Source: Pedobacter jejuensis
GTDB lineage: Bacteria; Bacteroidota; Bacteroidia; Sphingobacteriales; Sphingobacteriaceae
NCBI RefSeq assembly: GCF_003725795.1
Contig: NZ_RBEE01000023.1
Location: forward strand, 372,001 to 436,000
DNA: 64,000 bases
Direction of reading: 5' to 3'
The notes beneath the pieces were generated by a model, which had not been told where the DNA came from, made no database searches, and saw nothing but the letters and a program-made list of their open reading frames with translations. Below, in pieces: positions 25,329-33,775 of the stretch (the stretch's first letter is position 1; each line of letters opens with the position of its first letter). The translations under genes and the position numbers were made by a program.

Positions 25329-25497
25329 GTTCAAATTCCTTATAATATTTTTAATTTTATTTTTTGGGCTAATTTATTGGGGCAATTACCTCGATTTAAA
25401 GCATGGAAGAATTACCCAGAAACAATATAACGGCAAAATCCGATTTTCTATCGTGTTATTACTGATTTTATTGTTCCTTATATTTATCAAAAAATGA
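25327..25497 (+). CDS. Tiny membrane protein, 56 residues
   Basis: Starts at ATG 25327, whose bases overlap the lysA start codon on the opposite strand. It encodes two strongly hydrophobic helices (about residues 4-17 and 41-54) around a polar loop containing YLDLKHGRITQKQYNGKIRF, and ends IKK. A longer in-frame start at 25294 would lie inside lysA and is less likely. It overlaps the next tiny gene by ATGA. No family recognised. The regular hydrophobic-polar-hydrophobic pattern and the tight coupling with a second membrane frame argue that it is translated. Confidence 0.5.
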   Translation: MFKFLIIFLILFFGLIYWGNYLDLKHGRITQKQYNGKIRFSIVLLLILLFLIFIKK

Positions 25498-25658
25498 AGA
25501 TTATTGCTGCCATATTCATCGTTCTCATTATCTCTTTAGGCTTATTTAATTCCTACAAAAAATATAAAAACGAATTATTACCATCAAACTTTTTAGCTTT
25601 TCATCTGCTTATTGGCTTGCTTGTAATTACAGGTGCTTTTTATCTTCTATTCGAATAA
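25494..25658 (+). CDS. Tiny membrane protein, 54 residues
   Basis: A reading frame of 54 codons, MKIIAAIFIVLIISLGLF at its start, opening with an ATGA overlap on the stop of the 56-residue gene. It has one N-terminal hydrophobic helix (about 3-18), a polar turn (NSYKKYKNELLP) and a second helix (about 33-53, ending YLLFE). Its last 12 bases overlap the end of the aspartokinase gene on the other strand. No family recognised; together the two frames look like a small membrane-protein pair filling the lysA-aspartokinase gap. Confidence 0.48.
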   Translation: MKIIAAIFIVLIISLGLFNSYKKYKNELLPSNFLAFHLLIGLLVITGAFYLLFE

Positions 25659-26960
25659 TCTATTGTGCAAACTCCTCAAAGCTTCTGTTTTGTACTCGCT
25701 TAAAATCAATAAAGAAACGTTGTAGTTGCTTCCTCCGTAAGAAATCATGCGAATAGGAATGTGTTTTAAGCCTTCTAAAACACGACTTGCAAAACCATGT
25801 TTTTCTGAGCCAAAATCGCCAACTACACAAACAATGCTATGGTTGGTATCCACTTCTACGGTACCAAAACTTTCCAATTCTTCGATAATTTTTGGAAGAT
25901 TTCCGGTTTCATCAATCGTTAACGATACCGCAACTTCCGAAGTAGTAATCATATCGATTGGTGTTTTATAACGCTCAAAAACTTCGAAAACACGGCGTAA
26001 AAAACCATAAGCCAGCAACATTCTGCTCGATTGAATGCGGATTGCCGTAATGCCATCTTTCGCAGCAATGGATTTTATTTTGCCTTTTTCGCTATCATGG
26101 GTAATTAAAGTTCCGGCAGCGCTCGGCTCCATGGTGTTTAATAACCGAACCGGAATTTTATATTTCTGTGCCGGAAAAACCGATTGCGGATGCAAAATTT
26201 TCGCACCAAAATAAGCCAATTCTGCCGCCTCATCGAAAGATAATTGTGCAATTGGTTTTGTTCCTTTCACAATACGAGGGTCGTTGTTGTGCATGCCATC
26301 AATATCTGTCCATATTTGAACTTCTTCGGCCATAATTGCAGCACCCAATAAAGACGCAGTATAATCACTACCTCCGCGGCGCAAATTATCAACTTCACCA
26401 AAGCTATTTCTACAAATAAATCCTTGTGTGATGAATAATTTATTGCCTTTGTTTGCTTCTAGCAATGGCGTTAAATGCTTGGTTGTAAATGGAATATCAG
26501 GCTCGTTATCCTCATCGGTTTTCATAAAATCTAAAGCCGGCAGTAAAACAGATTCTACTCCGATAGATTTTAAATAAATGTGATATAAGGTTGTTGATAA
26601 TAATTCGCCTTGCGCCAAAACCACTTTTTCTTCAATTGAAGTAAAAATATCATTGGTTAAAACCGCTAAAAAGCTGAAATGATAATCAATTACTTCGTTT
26701 CCCATCTCCTGAAAATCAGCAGCAGGTAAAAGTTCGATAACAAAATCCTTATATTTTTGGTATAAATTTTCAACACATTCGCTGCCCTTTTTCTTATCGC
26801 CAGCCAAAAAATAATTAGAAATTTCTACCAAACTATTTGTAGTACCAGATACGGCTGATAAAACTACAATCTGTTCTTCATTTGGATTAATGATATCCAA
26901 TAACTTCGTCATTCGCTCGGGACTACCTACTGAAGTACCCCCAAATTTTAATATTTTCAT
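25647..26960 (-). CDS. Aspartate kinase (monofunctional)
   Basis: Phosphorylates aspartate as the first step toward lysine, threonine and methionine. The 437-residue protein begins with the kinase motif MKILKFGGTSVGSPERM. It also has VVLSAVSGTTNSLVEI and the substrate-site segment FICRNSFGEVDNLRRGGSDYTAS. Tandem ACT-like regulatory regions follow (about residues 300-437). There is no homoserine dehydrogenase domain, unlike ThrA. It is on the same strand as lysA but separated by about 320 bases holding two tiny plus-strand genes. No lysine riboswitch was seen upstream. Confidence 0.92.
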   Translation of the reverse strand: MKILKFGGTSVGSPERMTKLLDIINPNEEQIVVLSAVSGTTNSLVEISNYFLAGDKKKGSECVENLYQKYKDFVIELLPAADFQEMGNEVIDYHFSFLAVLTNDIFTSIEEKVVLAQGELLSTTLYHIYLKSIGVESVLLPALDFMKTDEDNEPDIPFTTKHLTPLLEANKGNKLFITQGFICRNSFGEVDNLRRGGSDYTASLLGAAIMAEEVQIWTDIDGMHNNDPRIVKGTKPIAQLSFDEAAELAYFGAKILHPQSVFPAQKYKIPVRLLNTMEPSAAGTLITHDSEKGKIKSIAAKDGITAIRIQSSRMLLAYGFLRRVFEVFERYKTPIDMITTSEVAVSLTIDETGNLPKIIEELESFGTVEVDTNHSIVCVVGDFGSEKHGFASRVLEGLKHIPIRMISYGGSNYNVSLLILSEYKTEALRSLHNRLFE

Positions 26961-27293
26961 TTAGTGTTTATTGAAATTTAATGCTTGTGCAAAATCATAC
27001 TATTGGTTCGAATAAATATGATGCTTGCAATTGCTAATTTTTGCCCTACCCGATTTAAAGACGACCTCAACTTTTCATTATTTAATGCGATATTGAAAAA
27101 GTTAGGATGGTATCATCATTAATACCGGATTTTCTTTATTATTGTATCGGGGCGTGAAAATAAGCAAAACAAGCTTAAAAGCAACAACCTCAACAAAATA
27201 AAATTTGGGAAAGTTTAATTTATTTTGATAACAAGCAAACTTCCACCTAGTAATTTTTGTTCAACACCAGATATTAAATTAAAATAAAGCTCA
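26961..27293. other. Intergenic region between aspartokinase and phosphohexomutase
   Basis: A divergent 333-base gap. It holds two TAATTTTTG words (near 27035 and 27250) that miss the -7 spacing by one base, and a 34-codon frame at 27018-27122 for which I see no support. No hairpin terminator, riboswitch or repeat was recognised. Confidence 0.5.
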
Positions 27294-29030
27294 ATGCAAG
27301 CAATTGACCAATCAACACAAGCTACCATTAACCAATGGTTAAGCGGCAATTACGACGAAAAAACCAAGGCAGAAATTCAAGCCCTTGTCGACCAGGATGC
27401 AACCACCGAACTTACCGATTCATTTTATAAAAGTTTAGAATTTGGAACAGGTGGTTTACGTGGGATTATGGGTGCAGGTTCAAACCGAATCAATAAATAC
27501 ACCATCGGAACGGCAACTCAAGGTTTAGCAAATTACCTGAATAACAAATACCCGGGAGAAAAAATTAGCGTAGCCATAGCGCATGATAGCAGAAACAATT
27601 CTGATTATTTTGCGAAAATTACAGCTGACGTTTTTTCAGCGAATGGAATACATGTTTATTTCTTCGAGGCTTTAAGACCAACGCCAGAATTATCATTCGC
27701 GGTGCGCCATTTCGGTTGTAAAAGTGGCGTAATGTTAACCGCATCTCACAATCCGAAAGAATATAATGGCTATAAAGCCTACGGTGCAGATGGTGGTCAG
27801 TTTACTTCGCCAGATGATAAATTGGTAATTGATGAAGTGAATAAAATTCAAAGCATTGACGAAGTGAAATTTGACAGAGTTGATGCAAATGTGGAGTTGA
27901 TTGGTGAGGCTGTTGATAAACTGTATTTAGATGGAATTACTGCACTTTCAATATCGCCTGATGCCATCAAAAGGCAACACGATTTGAAAATTGTATACTC
28001 TCCTATCCACGGGACCGGAATTACGTTGGTACCAAAAGCTCTTGAGCAATTCGGTTTTACAAACGTTACTTTAGTTGAAGAACAAAGTACGCCTGATGGT
28101 AATTTTCCTACAGTTGTGTATCCAAACCCGGAGGAAAAAGATGCGTTGACTTTAGCCATTAATAAAGCAAAAGAAATTGATGCTGATTTGGTTCTGGCAA
28201 CTGACCCTGATGCAGACCGTGTTGGTATTGCAGTTAAAGATAATGATGGCGAGTGGGTTTTACTCAACGGTAACCAAACCGGAAGTTTATTAATCAATTA
28301 CATTGTTTCGGCTTGGGAAGAAAAAGGTAAACTGACTGGTAAAGAATATGTGGTTTCTACCATTGTAACTACAAGCTTAATTAAAGCAATTTGCGATGCT
28401 AAAAACGTGGAATACTTCAATACTTTGACAGGTTTTAAATGGATTGGGCAAGTGATTACCAATTTACAGGGCAAAAAAACTTTTATTGCAGGTGGTGAAG
28501 AGAGTTACGGTTACTTAATTGGTGATTTAGTTCGCGATAAGGATGCTGTGGTTTCTGCTGCTTTCATTTCTGAAATGACGGCTTATTACAAAGATAAAGG
28601 TGCGAGTTTGTACAATGCTATGTTGGATATGTATGTGGAATATGGTTTGTACAAGGAGGATTTAGTTTCGTTAACAAAAAAAGGAAAAACAGGTGCTGAA
28701 GAAATTAAAGCCATGATGGAGAAGTTTAGAAACAATCCGCCAGTATCTTTAGGTGGTTCTAAAGTCTCGATATTGAAGGATTACGAATTGAGTCAGGAAA
28801 CTAATTTAGCAAGTGGAAAAGTAACTAAATTGGATTATCCGGCATCGGATGTGCTGCAATTTATCACTGAAGATGGAAGTATAGTTTCTGCCCGTCCGAG
28901 TGGTACGGAGCCAAAAATTAAATTCTATTGCAGTGTTAACGCACCATTAGCTGATAGAGCAGATTTTGCTAAAGTAAACGGAGAACTTGGTGATAAAATT
29001 AAAAAGGTAATGGCCGATTTGCAGGCTTAG
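27294..29030 (+). CDS. Phosphohexomutase (phosphoglucomutase/phosphomannomutase family)
   Basis: A 578-residue alpha-D-phosphohexomutase that moves phosphate between C1 and C6 of glucose or mannose phosphates. The phosphoserine loop is in VMLTASHNPKEYNGYKAYG (about residues 143-161), and the metal loop is DPDADRVGIAV. The sugar-binding loop is GGEESYGYL and the C-terminal phosphate-binding loop is ARPSGTEPKIKFY. The length is that of the PGM2-like group rather than the 450-residue GlmM group. A terminator lies 25 bases after the stop. Confidence 0.9.
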   Translation: MQAIDQSTQATINQWLSGNYDEKTKAEIQALVDQDATTELTDSFYKSLEFGTGGLRGIMGAGSNRINKYTIGTATQGLANYLNNKYPGEKISVAIAHDSRNNSDYFAKITADVFSANGIHVYFFEALRPTPELSFAVRHFGCKSGVMLTASHNPKEYNGYKAYGADGGQFTSPDDKLVIDEVNKIQSIDEVKFDRVDANVELIGEAVDKLYLDGITALSISPDAIKRQHDLKIVYSPIHGTGITLVPKALEQFGFTNVTLVEEQSTPDGNFPTVVYPNPEEKDALTLAINKAKEIDADLVLATDPDADRVGIAVKDNDGEWVLLNGNQTGSLLINYIVSAWEEKGKLTGKEYVVSTIVTTSLIKAICDAKNVEYFNTLTGFKWIGQVITNLQGKKTFIAGGEESYGYLIGDLVRDKDAVVSAAFISEMTAYYKDKGASLYNAMLDMYVEYGLYKEDLVSLTKKGKTGAEEIKAMMEKFRNNPPVSLGGSKVSILKDYELSQETNLASGKVTKLDYPASDVLQFITEDGSIVSARPSGTEPKIKFYCSVNAPLADRADFAKVNGELGDKIKKVMADLQA

Positions 29031-29054
29031 ATTTTTAAATTGCATATTTTAGAT

Positions 29055-29088
29055 AGCACAGATGAAGAATTTTATCTGTGCTTTTTTT
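29055..29088 (+). terminator. Rho-independent terminator after phosphohexomutase
   Basis: AGCACAGAT (29055-29063) pairs with ATCTGTGCT (29074-29082), followed by a run of T to 29088. Confidence 0.82.
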
Positions 29089-29217
29089 ATAGTAAATTGA
29101 AAATGACGGCAATTCCCCAATATTAAGGAGAGCATTTCTATAGTAGATATTAATTCCAATCGACAAATTGCATTGTCATTTATTTCAATCACAGACTATT
29201 ATATTTATACATATTAC

Positions 29218-29247
29218 TTGCCAACCTCAATTTCGTTTGTACATTTG
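29218..29247 (+). promoter_or_regulatory. Promoter of the copper/redox cluster
   Basis: TTG at 29218-29220, a 19-base spacer, then TACATTTG at 29240-29247: a full match to the Bacteroidota -33/-7 promoter. It predicts a transcript starting near 29252 and supports the start codon at 29260. Confidence 0.65.
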
Positions 29248-29259
29248 CAGCGAAATACA

Positions 29260-29631
29260 ATGTTAAAAAGAGCCCTTATATTTTTTCTCGTAATCTGTAC
29301 AATTTCAAATTGCTACATGCAATTAATTGTGTTTTCGGGTTATCAAATGAATAAGGAATACATTACCTCTGTATTTTGTATAAATAAGGCACATCCAGAA
29401 TTGCATTGCGATGGGCAATGTTTCTTAGCTAAGAAGCTAAAAGATTTGGATGGTAGAAACAAACAAACTCAAGATAATTTAAAAAGAATTATTGAGGTAG
29501 AACCTCAATTTAAGGTTATTGCAATCAACTATAACGTACCTTACTTTATTATTAAATCAGAAAGTGGTTATTTAGAAAAACCAATCAAAAACCTTTCGAT
29601 TTCTATTTTTCATCCACCGAAAACGGTTTAA
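29260..29631 (+). CDS. Small Cys-rich membrane-anchored protein, first gene of the copper/redox cluster
   Basis: A 123-residue protein starting MLKRALIFF with an N-terminal membrane helix (about 4-27). It is followed by a cysteine motif C40-x9-C50-x3-C54 in the context VFCINKAHPELHCDGQCFLAKKL. I chose ATG 29260 over an in-frame ATG 29 codons upstream, because a well-formed promoter ends at 29247. Proteins with an N-K-x2-P-x3-C-x-G-x-C pattern recur beside MbnP and cytochrome genes in Bacteroidota (from memory). The three Cys plus His49 could bind a soft metal such as copper (inference). The MbnP-like gene follows after a repeat element. Confidence 0.72.
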   Translation: MLKRALIFFLVICTISNCYMQLIVFSGYQMNKEYITSVFCINKAHPELHCDGQCFLAKKLKDLDGRNKQTQDNLKRIIEVEPQFKVIAINYNVPYFIIKSESGYLEKPIKNLSISIFHPPKTV

Positions 29632-29651
29632 GCAAATTTTATTTTACGGTT

Positions 29652-29732
29652 CGTCACCTTGAGCTCATTTCAAGGTATCAATGGCTATTTGGCTTTACAT
29701 TGAAGATGCTGAAATAAATTCAGCATGGCGAC
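29652..29732. repeat. REP-like intergenic inverted repeat, copy B
   Basis: Starts CGTCACCTTGAG with an inner stem ACCTTGA/TCAAGGT. It ends with ATGCTGAA/TTCAGCAT (29706-29713 with 29719-29726) and GGCGACC. It shares the 20-base block AGATGCTGAAATAAATTCAG (29704-29723) exactly with copy A at 13472. It lies between the first two genes of the copper cluster, where it could shape the transcript. Confidence 0.65.
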
Positions 29733-29769
29733 CCTATTCTTCTTATTTCACTTATCCAATTTTCAAAAA

Positions 29770-30540
29770 ATGAAAATATCACAATACTTATTGGCATTGC
29801 TATGCCCTATTATCCTTTTATCATCGTGTAACAAAAGCGATGACGATGTTGCAACAGATACAAAATCAAGTTTCACTTTAGAATTCGAGCACCAAGTAAA
29901 TGGTTCGCCATTAGCTTTAAATACAACAACTTACAAAAATGCTAAAGGCGAAGATTTTAAAATCAACGTATTTAAATATTACGTTAGTAATATTAAATTA
30001 AGCAAGGCCGATGGTACAACTTATTTGTTGCCAGAGAGTTACTTTTTAATTGATGAATCAAAACCAGCATCGAAATTAATTACAGTAAATGATGTACCAA
30101 CAGGGGATTATACAAAAATTGAGTATACCATTGGTGTAGATTACGCCAGGAATTTTGCTGGTGCCCAAACAGGTGCTCTAGACCCCATAAACGGCATGTT
30201 TTGGACGTGGAATAGTGGTTATATTTTTGTTAAACTCGAGGGAACTTCGCCACAATCTACAGCAGCCAATAACCTTTTAACTTTCCATATTGGCGGCGTT
30301 GTCGACCCAAATAACACCATCAGAACCTATTCTACTGAAATTAATGCAGCTAATCCATTGAGAATCAGAATGGATTCTAAACCGGATATGCACTTTATGG
30401 TAAATGCAGCATCTTTATTTACAGGTACAACCGATGTGAGTTTTGCAACGTTAAATTTCACGATGGGTGGAGCGAATTCAGTAATCGTGGCCAATAATTA
30501 CGCGAAAGGTTTATTCCGTTTAGACCATATTCACAATTAA
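29770..30540 (+). CDS. MbnP-like copper-binding lipoprotein
   Basis: A 256-residue lipoprotein with lipobox LSSC (Cys20). The body matches the MbnP family by NVFKYYVSNIKLS, IDESKPASKLITVNDVPTG, IGVDYARN and LDPINGMFWTWNSGYIFVKL. Characterised MbnP binds copper after a tryptophan is oxidised to kynurenine by its partner MbnH. Here W145 and W147 lie in the conserved block, and H173, H208, H253 and H255 are possible metal ligands. I chose ATG 29770 because it gives the signal peptide; an in-frame ATG 15 codons upstream lies in the repeat. The next gene, an MbnH-like peroxidase, begins directly after the stop codon. Confidence 0.86.
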   Translation: MKISQYLLALLCPIILLSSCNKSDDDVATDTKSSFTLEFEHQVNGSPLALNTTTYKNAKGEDFKINVFKYYVSNIKLSKADGTTYLLPESYFLIDESKPASKLITVNDVPTGDYTKIEYTIGVDYARNFAGAQTGALDPINGMFWTWNSGYIFVKLEGTSPQSTAANNLLTFHIGGVVDPNNTIRTYSTEINAANPLRIRMDSKPDMHFMVNAASLFTGTTDVSFATLNFTMGGANSVIVANNYAKGLFRLDHIHN

Positions 30541-31578
30541 ATGATAAGGAAATTAACCGTCTTCGCAGTGCTTTTTATAAGCATCGCGTTGATGTATGCC
30601 TGTAGTAAAAATGAAGATGAAATTATGCCAGAAGAAAAAGCAATAACTTTTTCTGTTCCGTCAAATTTCCCTGCTCCGGTATATAATTTTGAACAAAATA
30701 AACTTAGCAACGCAGGGTTCGCCTTGGGCAAAAAGCTTTTTTATGGTGCTCGTTTGTCGGCTGATAAAAGTGTATCATGCGGCAGTTGTCACCAACAATT
30801 CGCTGCCTTTGCAAACCTCGACCATAAGGTTAGTCACGGCGTAAACAATTGCCAGGGTAAAAGAAATGCTCCGCCCCTTTTCAATTTGGTGTGGCAGAAG
30901 GCTTTCTTTTGGGATGGTGGCGTGAAGAATATCGAAACATCACCACTAAACGCAATTACAGATGCTTGCGAAATGGGAACGAATATCGAAACCATTATCA
31001 CCACTCTGAAAAACACTACACCTTATCCCGAAATGTTTAAAAAAGCCTACGGCTCTACAGAAATTAACTCACAATTCATTTTAAAATCTATTACCCAGTT
31101 TTTGGGAGTGCTGGTTTCTGGCAATTCTAAATATGATAAAGTAATGCGTAAAGAAGGTGGGATTTCATTCACTTCAGACGAACTAGCCGGTTACACATTA
31201 TTTAAGCAAAAATGTACTTCTTGCCACGCAGAGCCTTTCTTTACCGATTTCTCTTATCGTAATAATGGTTTGGATTTGGTTACTATAGATGAAGGACGTT
31301 CGCACATTACAGGCGTTCAAACTGATTTCGGAAAATTTCGCGTACCAAGCTTAAGAAACATTGAATATACTAGTCCATACATGCATGATGGGCGTTTTTA
31401 CAGTTTAGATGAAGTTTTGGAACACTACAATTCTGGCGTAAAAGCAGCTGAGAACTTAGATGCTGAATTAAAAAGTGGTATCCAATTAAACAGCTTAGAA
31501 AAATCACAAATCAAGGCATTTTTAAAAACTTTAACAGACAATGAATTTATCAAAAATACATTATATAGTGAATCGTAA
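30541..31578 (+). CDS. Di-heme cytochrome c peroxidase, MbnH/MauG-like
   Basis: A 345-residue lipoprotein (Cys21 in LMYACSKN) with two heme c sites, CGSCH at 80-84 and CTSCH at 225-229. Family blocks are FYGARLSADKSVSCGSC, RNAPPLFNLVWQKAFFWDGG and FRVPSLRNIEYTSPYMHDGR. It belongs to the bacterial cytochrome c peroxidase superfamily. Adjacency to an MbnP-like gene with zero bases between them suggests the MbnH role, protein tryptophan oxidation to kynurenine, rather than peroxide detoxification. The start codon follows the MbnP stop directly. The end overlaps the beta-barrel gene by up to 38 bases. Confidence 0.87.
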   Translation: MIRKLTVFAVLFISIALMYACSKNEDEIMPEEKAITFSVPSNFPAPVYNFEQNKLSNAGFALGKKLFYGARLSADKSVSCGSCHQQFAAFANLDHKVSHGVNNCQGKRNAPPLFNLVWQKAFFWDGGVKNIETSPLNAITDACEMGTNIETIITTLKNTTPYPEMFKKAYGSTEINSQFILKSITQFLGVLVSGNSKYDKVMRKEGGISFTSDELAGYTLFKQKCTSCHAEPFFTDFSYRNNGLDLVTIDEGRSHITGVQTDFGKFRVPSLRNIEYTSPYMHDGRFYSLDEVLEHYNSGVKAAENLDAELKSGIQLNSLEKSQIKAFLKTLTDNEFIKNTLYSES

Positions 31579-32518
31579 ATTATTGGTTTTAGCTTTGCTT
31601 TTAGTAAGTAGCAATGTTTTTGCCTGCGATATTTGCGGTTGTTTTATGGGGATTACGCCATACTATAATCGCAACAGCATCAGTCTCTTATACCGTTATC
31701 GTTCATTTAATGGTTACAATGGGCAATCACATTCCTTATTTCCAAACGGGGGTAATTTTTTCATTCCAGCCAGAAGTCAGGATTCGCCAATAACTGGTCA
31801 CAATGGGAATCCTGAAGATTACGAATTATACCGCTCTTTAGAAATCAGAGGTAAATATTTTATCAATAGTAAATTGGAAATCAATGCCATTTTACCTTAT
31901 GTTTCAAACAGCGAACGCTACAATGGCTACACCTCAACCGTTGGTGGCATCGGCGATGTAAATTTATACGCAGGTTATCATTTGGTGCAAAAACTTGAAG
32001 ATAATTTTAAGCAGCAGCTTATTGCGGGCGCTGGAATTAAACTTCCAACTGGTAAAAATGATTTTAAAAACACGGATGGTATTCGCTATTCATCTTTACA
32101 ACAGGCAGGAACAGGTAGCACTGATGGCTTTGTTTACCTAAATTATTTGGTTGGTTTGGGCAAGTTTGGTGCAAGTTTAAATACATCATACAAAGTAAAC
32201 GGAACCAATAACCGCGACGAGGGAATTGCCAACAGCACAACCAGTTTTTTAAACATTTTTTATACACAGTTAGTTGGCAAATATGTTCAGGTGATGCCAT
32301 CTGCTCAGTTTTTTTATGAATATTCTGGCGGAGAAAAATACAATGGTGTGAAAACTGGTGAACATGTGATGAATAATTTAATGGGCGGTGTTGGTGCCGA
32401 TATTTTTTATAAAAACATTGCACTGAATATGGGCATTCAAAAAAACATTTGGGAGGCAGAAACTGATCATCCAATGAGTGCTGGTAAAGTTTATGTTGGT
32501 ATTACTTATAATTTTTAA
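31541..32518 (+). CDS. Outer membrane beta-barrel-like protein with CDICGC N-terminus
   Basis: An exported protein of up to 325 residues. The signal sequence (NRKLLVLALLLVSSNVFA) is followed at once by C29-D-I-C32-G-C34-F-M-G, and then alternating polar/aromatic strands to the C-terminal YVGITYNF, typical of outer membrane barrels. The annotated ATG overlaps the peroxidase gene by 38 bases; a GTG at 31568 would leave an 11-base overlap and a cleaner signal peptide, so the start is uncertain. The three Cys at the mature N-terminus suggest a metal or disulfide site at the periplasmic face. It may be the pore or sensor component of the MbnP/MbnH cluster (inference). Confidence 0.75.
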   Translation: MNLSKIHYIVNRKLLVLALLLVSSNVFACDICGCFMGITPYYNRNSISLLYRYRSFNGYNGQSHSLFPNGGNFFIPARSQDSPITGHNGNPEDYELYRSLEIRGKYFINSKLEINAILPYVSNSERYNGYTSTVGGIGDVNLYAGYHLVQKLEDNFKQQLIAGAGIKLPTGKNDFKNTDGIRYSSLQQAGTGSTDGFVYLNYLVGLGKFGASLNTSYKVNGTNNRDEGIANSTTSFLNIFYTQLVGKYVQVMPSAQFFYEYSGGEKYNGVKTGEHVMNNLMGGVGADIFYKNIALNMGIQKNIWEAETDHPMSAGKVYVGITYNF

Positions 32519-32521
32519 AAT

Positions 32522-32971
32522 ATGAAACAAAGAATAATAATGGCAATCGGCATAATAACATGTTTATTTAATGCCTGCAAGACCGAACCCGATGCACAAG
32601 CTGTTCGGAAAGAAGTGCTAAACATACATGATAAATTGATGATGGATGGTGAGAAAGTGATTAAAAATAGGATGAAATTAGACTCGGTTCTGAAATCTAA
32701 TAAAATTCATTCAGCAACTGATTCAGTAAAAGTCGCAGCATTAATCAATCGACTTAACAAAGCAGATGAAAATATGATGGATTGGATGCATTTCTTCAAA
32801 GATGATTTTAAAGGCAAAACCAAACAAGATGAATTGGATTATTACAAATCGGAAATGATAAAAATCAGGGCTGTAGAAGATGAATATATTAATGTTACTA
32901 AAGCGTCTGATTCGGTTTTGAAGGTTTATAATGTTTTGCCAGGTGAAGGCATGGGTATTCATAAGCATTAA
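32522..32971 (+). CDS. Hypothetical lipoprotein in the copper cluster
   Basis: A 149-residue protein with a signal sequence and probable lipobox ending FNAC (Cys19). The mature part is mostly helical and charged (AVRKEVLNIHDKLMMDGEKV, then NKADENMMDWMHFF). It has methionines and histidines near WMHFF and in GEGMGIHKH at the C-terminus, which could bind metal. It resembles small Bacteroidota lipoproteins found beside Sco and cytochrome genes, but no family is firmly assigned. It starts three bases after the barrel gene. Confidence 0.72.
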   Translation: MKQRIIMAIGIITCLFNACKTEPDAQAVRKEVLNIHDKLMMDGEKVIKNRMKLDSVLKSNKIHSATDSVKVAALINRLNKADENMMDWMHFFKDDFKGKTKQDELDYYKSEMIKIRAVEDEYINVTKASDSVLKVYNVLPGEGMGIHKH

Positions 32972-33111
32972 TTTTGGCTACAAATTTTGAAGATTAGAAC
33001 AGATTCAAAAACTTGGTCTGTACTAATCTTCAGGATATTCTTAAATCAAAAGCCCAAATAATTCCTTTCTCCAAAACAGAGATTGTATATTTACATTATT
33101 AATAAAATACC

Positions 33112-33762
33112 ATGAATAAAATAATTTTTTCGATAGCAGTTTGTTTGCTATCCGTTACCATATTATCATCTTGTAAACAAGAGAAAAAACTGCCATTTTA
33201 TGGCGAACGGCATGCTGAAACCACTACAGACGCTAATGGTACAGAAAAGGTTGATACGGTTTATCAAACCATTCCGAGTTGGTCTTTTTTAAATCAGGAT
33301 AGCGTTGTTACAACCAATAAAGTAACGGATGGCAAAATTTATATAGCTGATTTTTTCTTCACTTCTTGCACAACCATCTGCCCTACTATGCATCGAAATT
33401 TAATGACAGTTTATAACGATTTTAAAACCAACCCTGATGTGATGTTTGTTTCACATACTATTGATTTTAAATATGATAAACCATCGGTTTTGAAGAAATA
33501 TGCCCAAAAATTAGGTGTTGATGGTGCTAAATGGCAATTCCTTTATGGAAGTAAAGACAGCGTATACACCTTAGCAGAAAAAAATTACTTGGTTGCTGTT
33601 GGCGAAGATAGTACCGCTAAAGATGGTTACATTCACCAAGGCTATTTGGTTTTAATTGATAAAGACCGAAGAATCCGTGGTGCATATGATGGAACCAAAA
33701 CCGACCAGGTGGAGCAGTTGAAAAAAGATATTCCGGTTTTGTTAGCAGAATATAAAAAATAG
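33112..33762 (+). CDS. SCO1/SenC family copper chaperone lipoprotein
   Basis: A 216-residue lipoprotein (LSSC, Cys21) with a thioredoxin fold adapted to bind copper: Cys86 and Cys90 in TSCTTICPTMHR and His175 in GYIHQGYLV form the usual C-x3-C plus His copper site. FVSHTIDFKYDKPSVLKKYA is the other conserved family block. Sco proteins deliver copper to the CuA site of cytochrome oxidase or act as redox partners. In this cluster it may pass copper between the MbnP-like protein and a respiratory acceptor. A 140-base gap separates it from the preceding lipoprotein gene, with TATATTTA near 33088. Confidence 0.9.
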   Translation: MNKIIFSIAVCLLSVTILSSCKQEKKLPFYGERHAETTTDANGTEKVDTVYQTIPSWSFLNQDSVVTTNKVTDGKIYIADFFFTSCTTICPTMHRNLMTVYNDFKTNPDVMFVSHTIDFKYDKPSVLKKYAQKLGVDGAKWQFLYGSKDSVYTLAEKNYLVAVGEDSTAKDGYIHQGYLVLIDKDRRIRGAYDGTKTDQVEQLKKDIPVLLAEYKK

Positions 33763-33775
33763 AATTATAATTTTA

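Noticed and set aside
27018..27122. 34-codon frame in the aspartokinase-phosphohexomutase gap
   Set aside because: No promoter of normal spacing, no hydrophobic or conserved pattern; a chance frame is the simpler view.
31541..31570. Sequencing frameshift joining the peroxidase and the barrel gene
   Set aside because: The overlapping frames each have a complete family end or signal peptide, so a normal gene overlap explains it.
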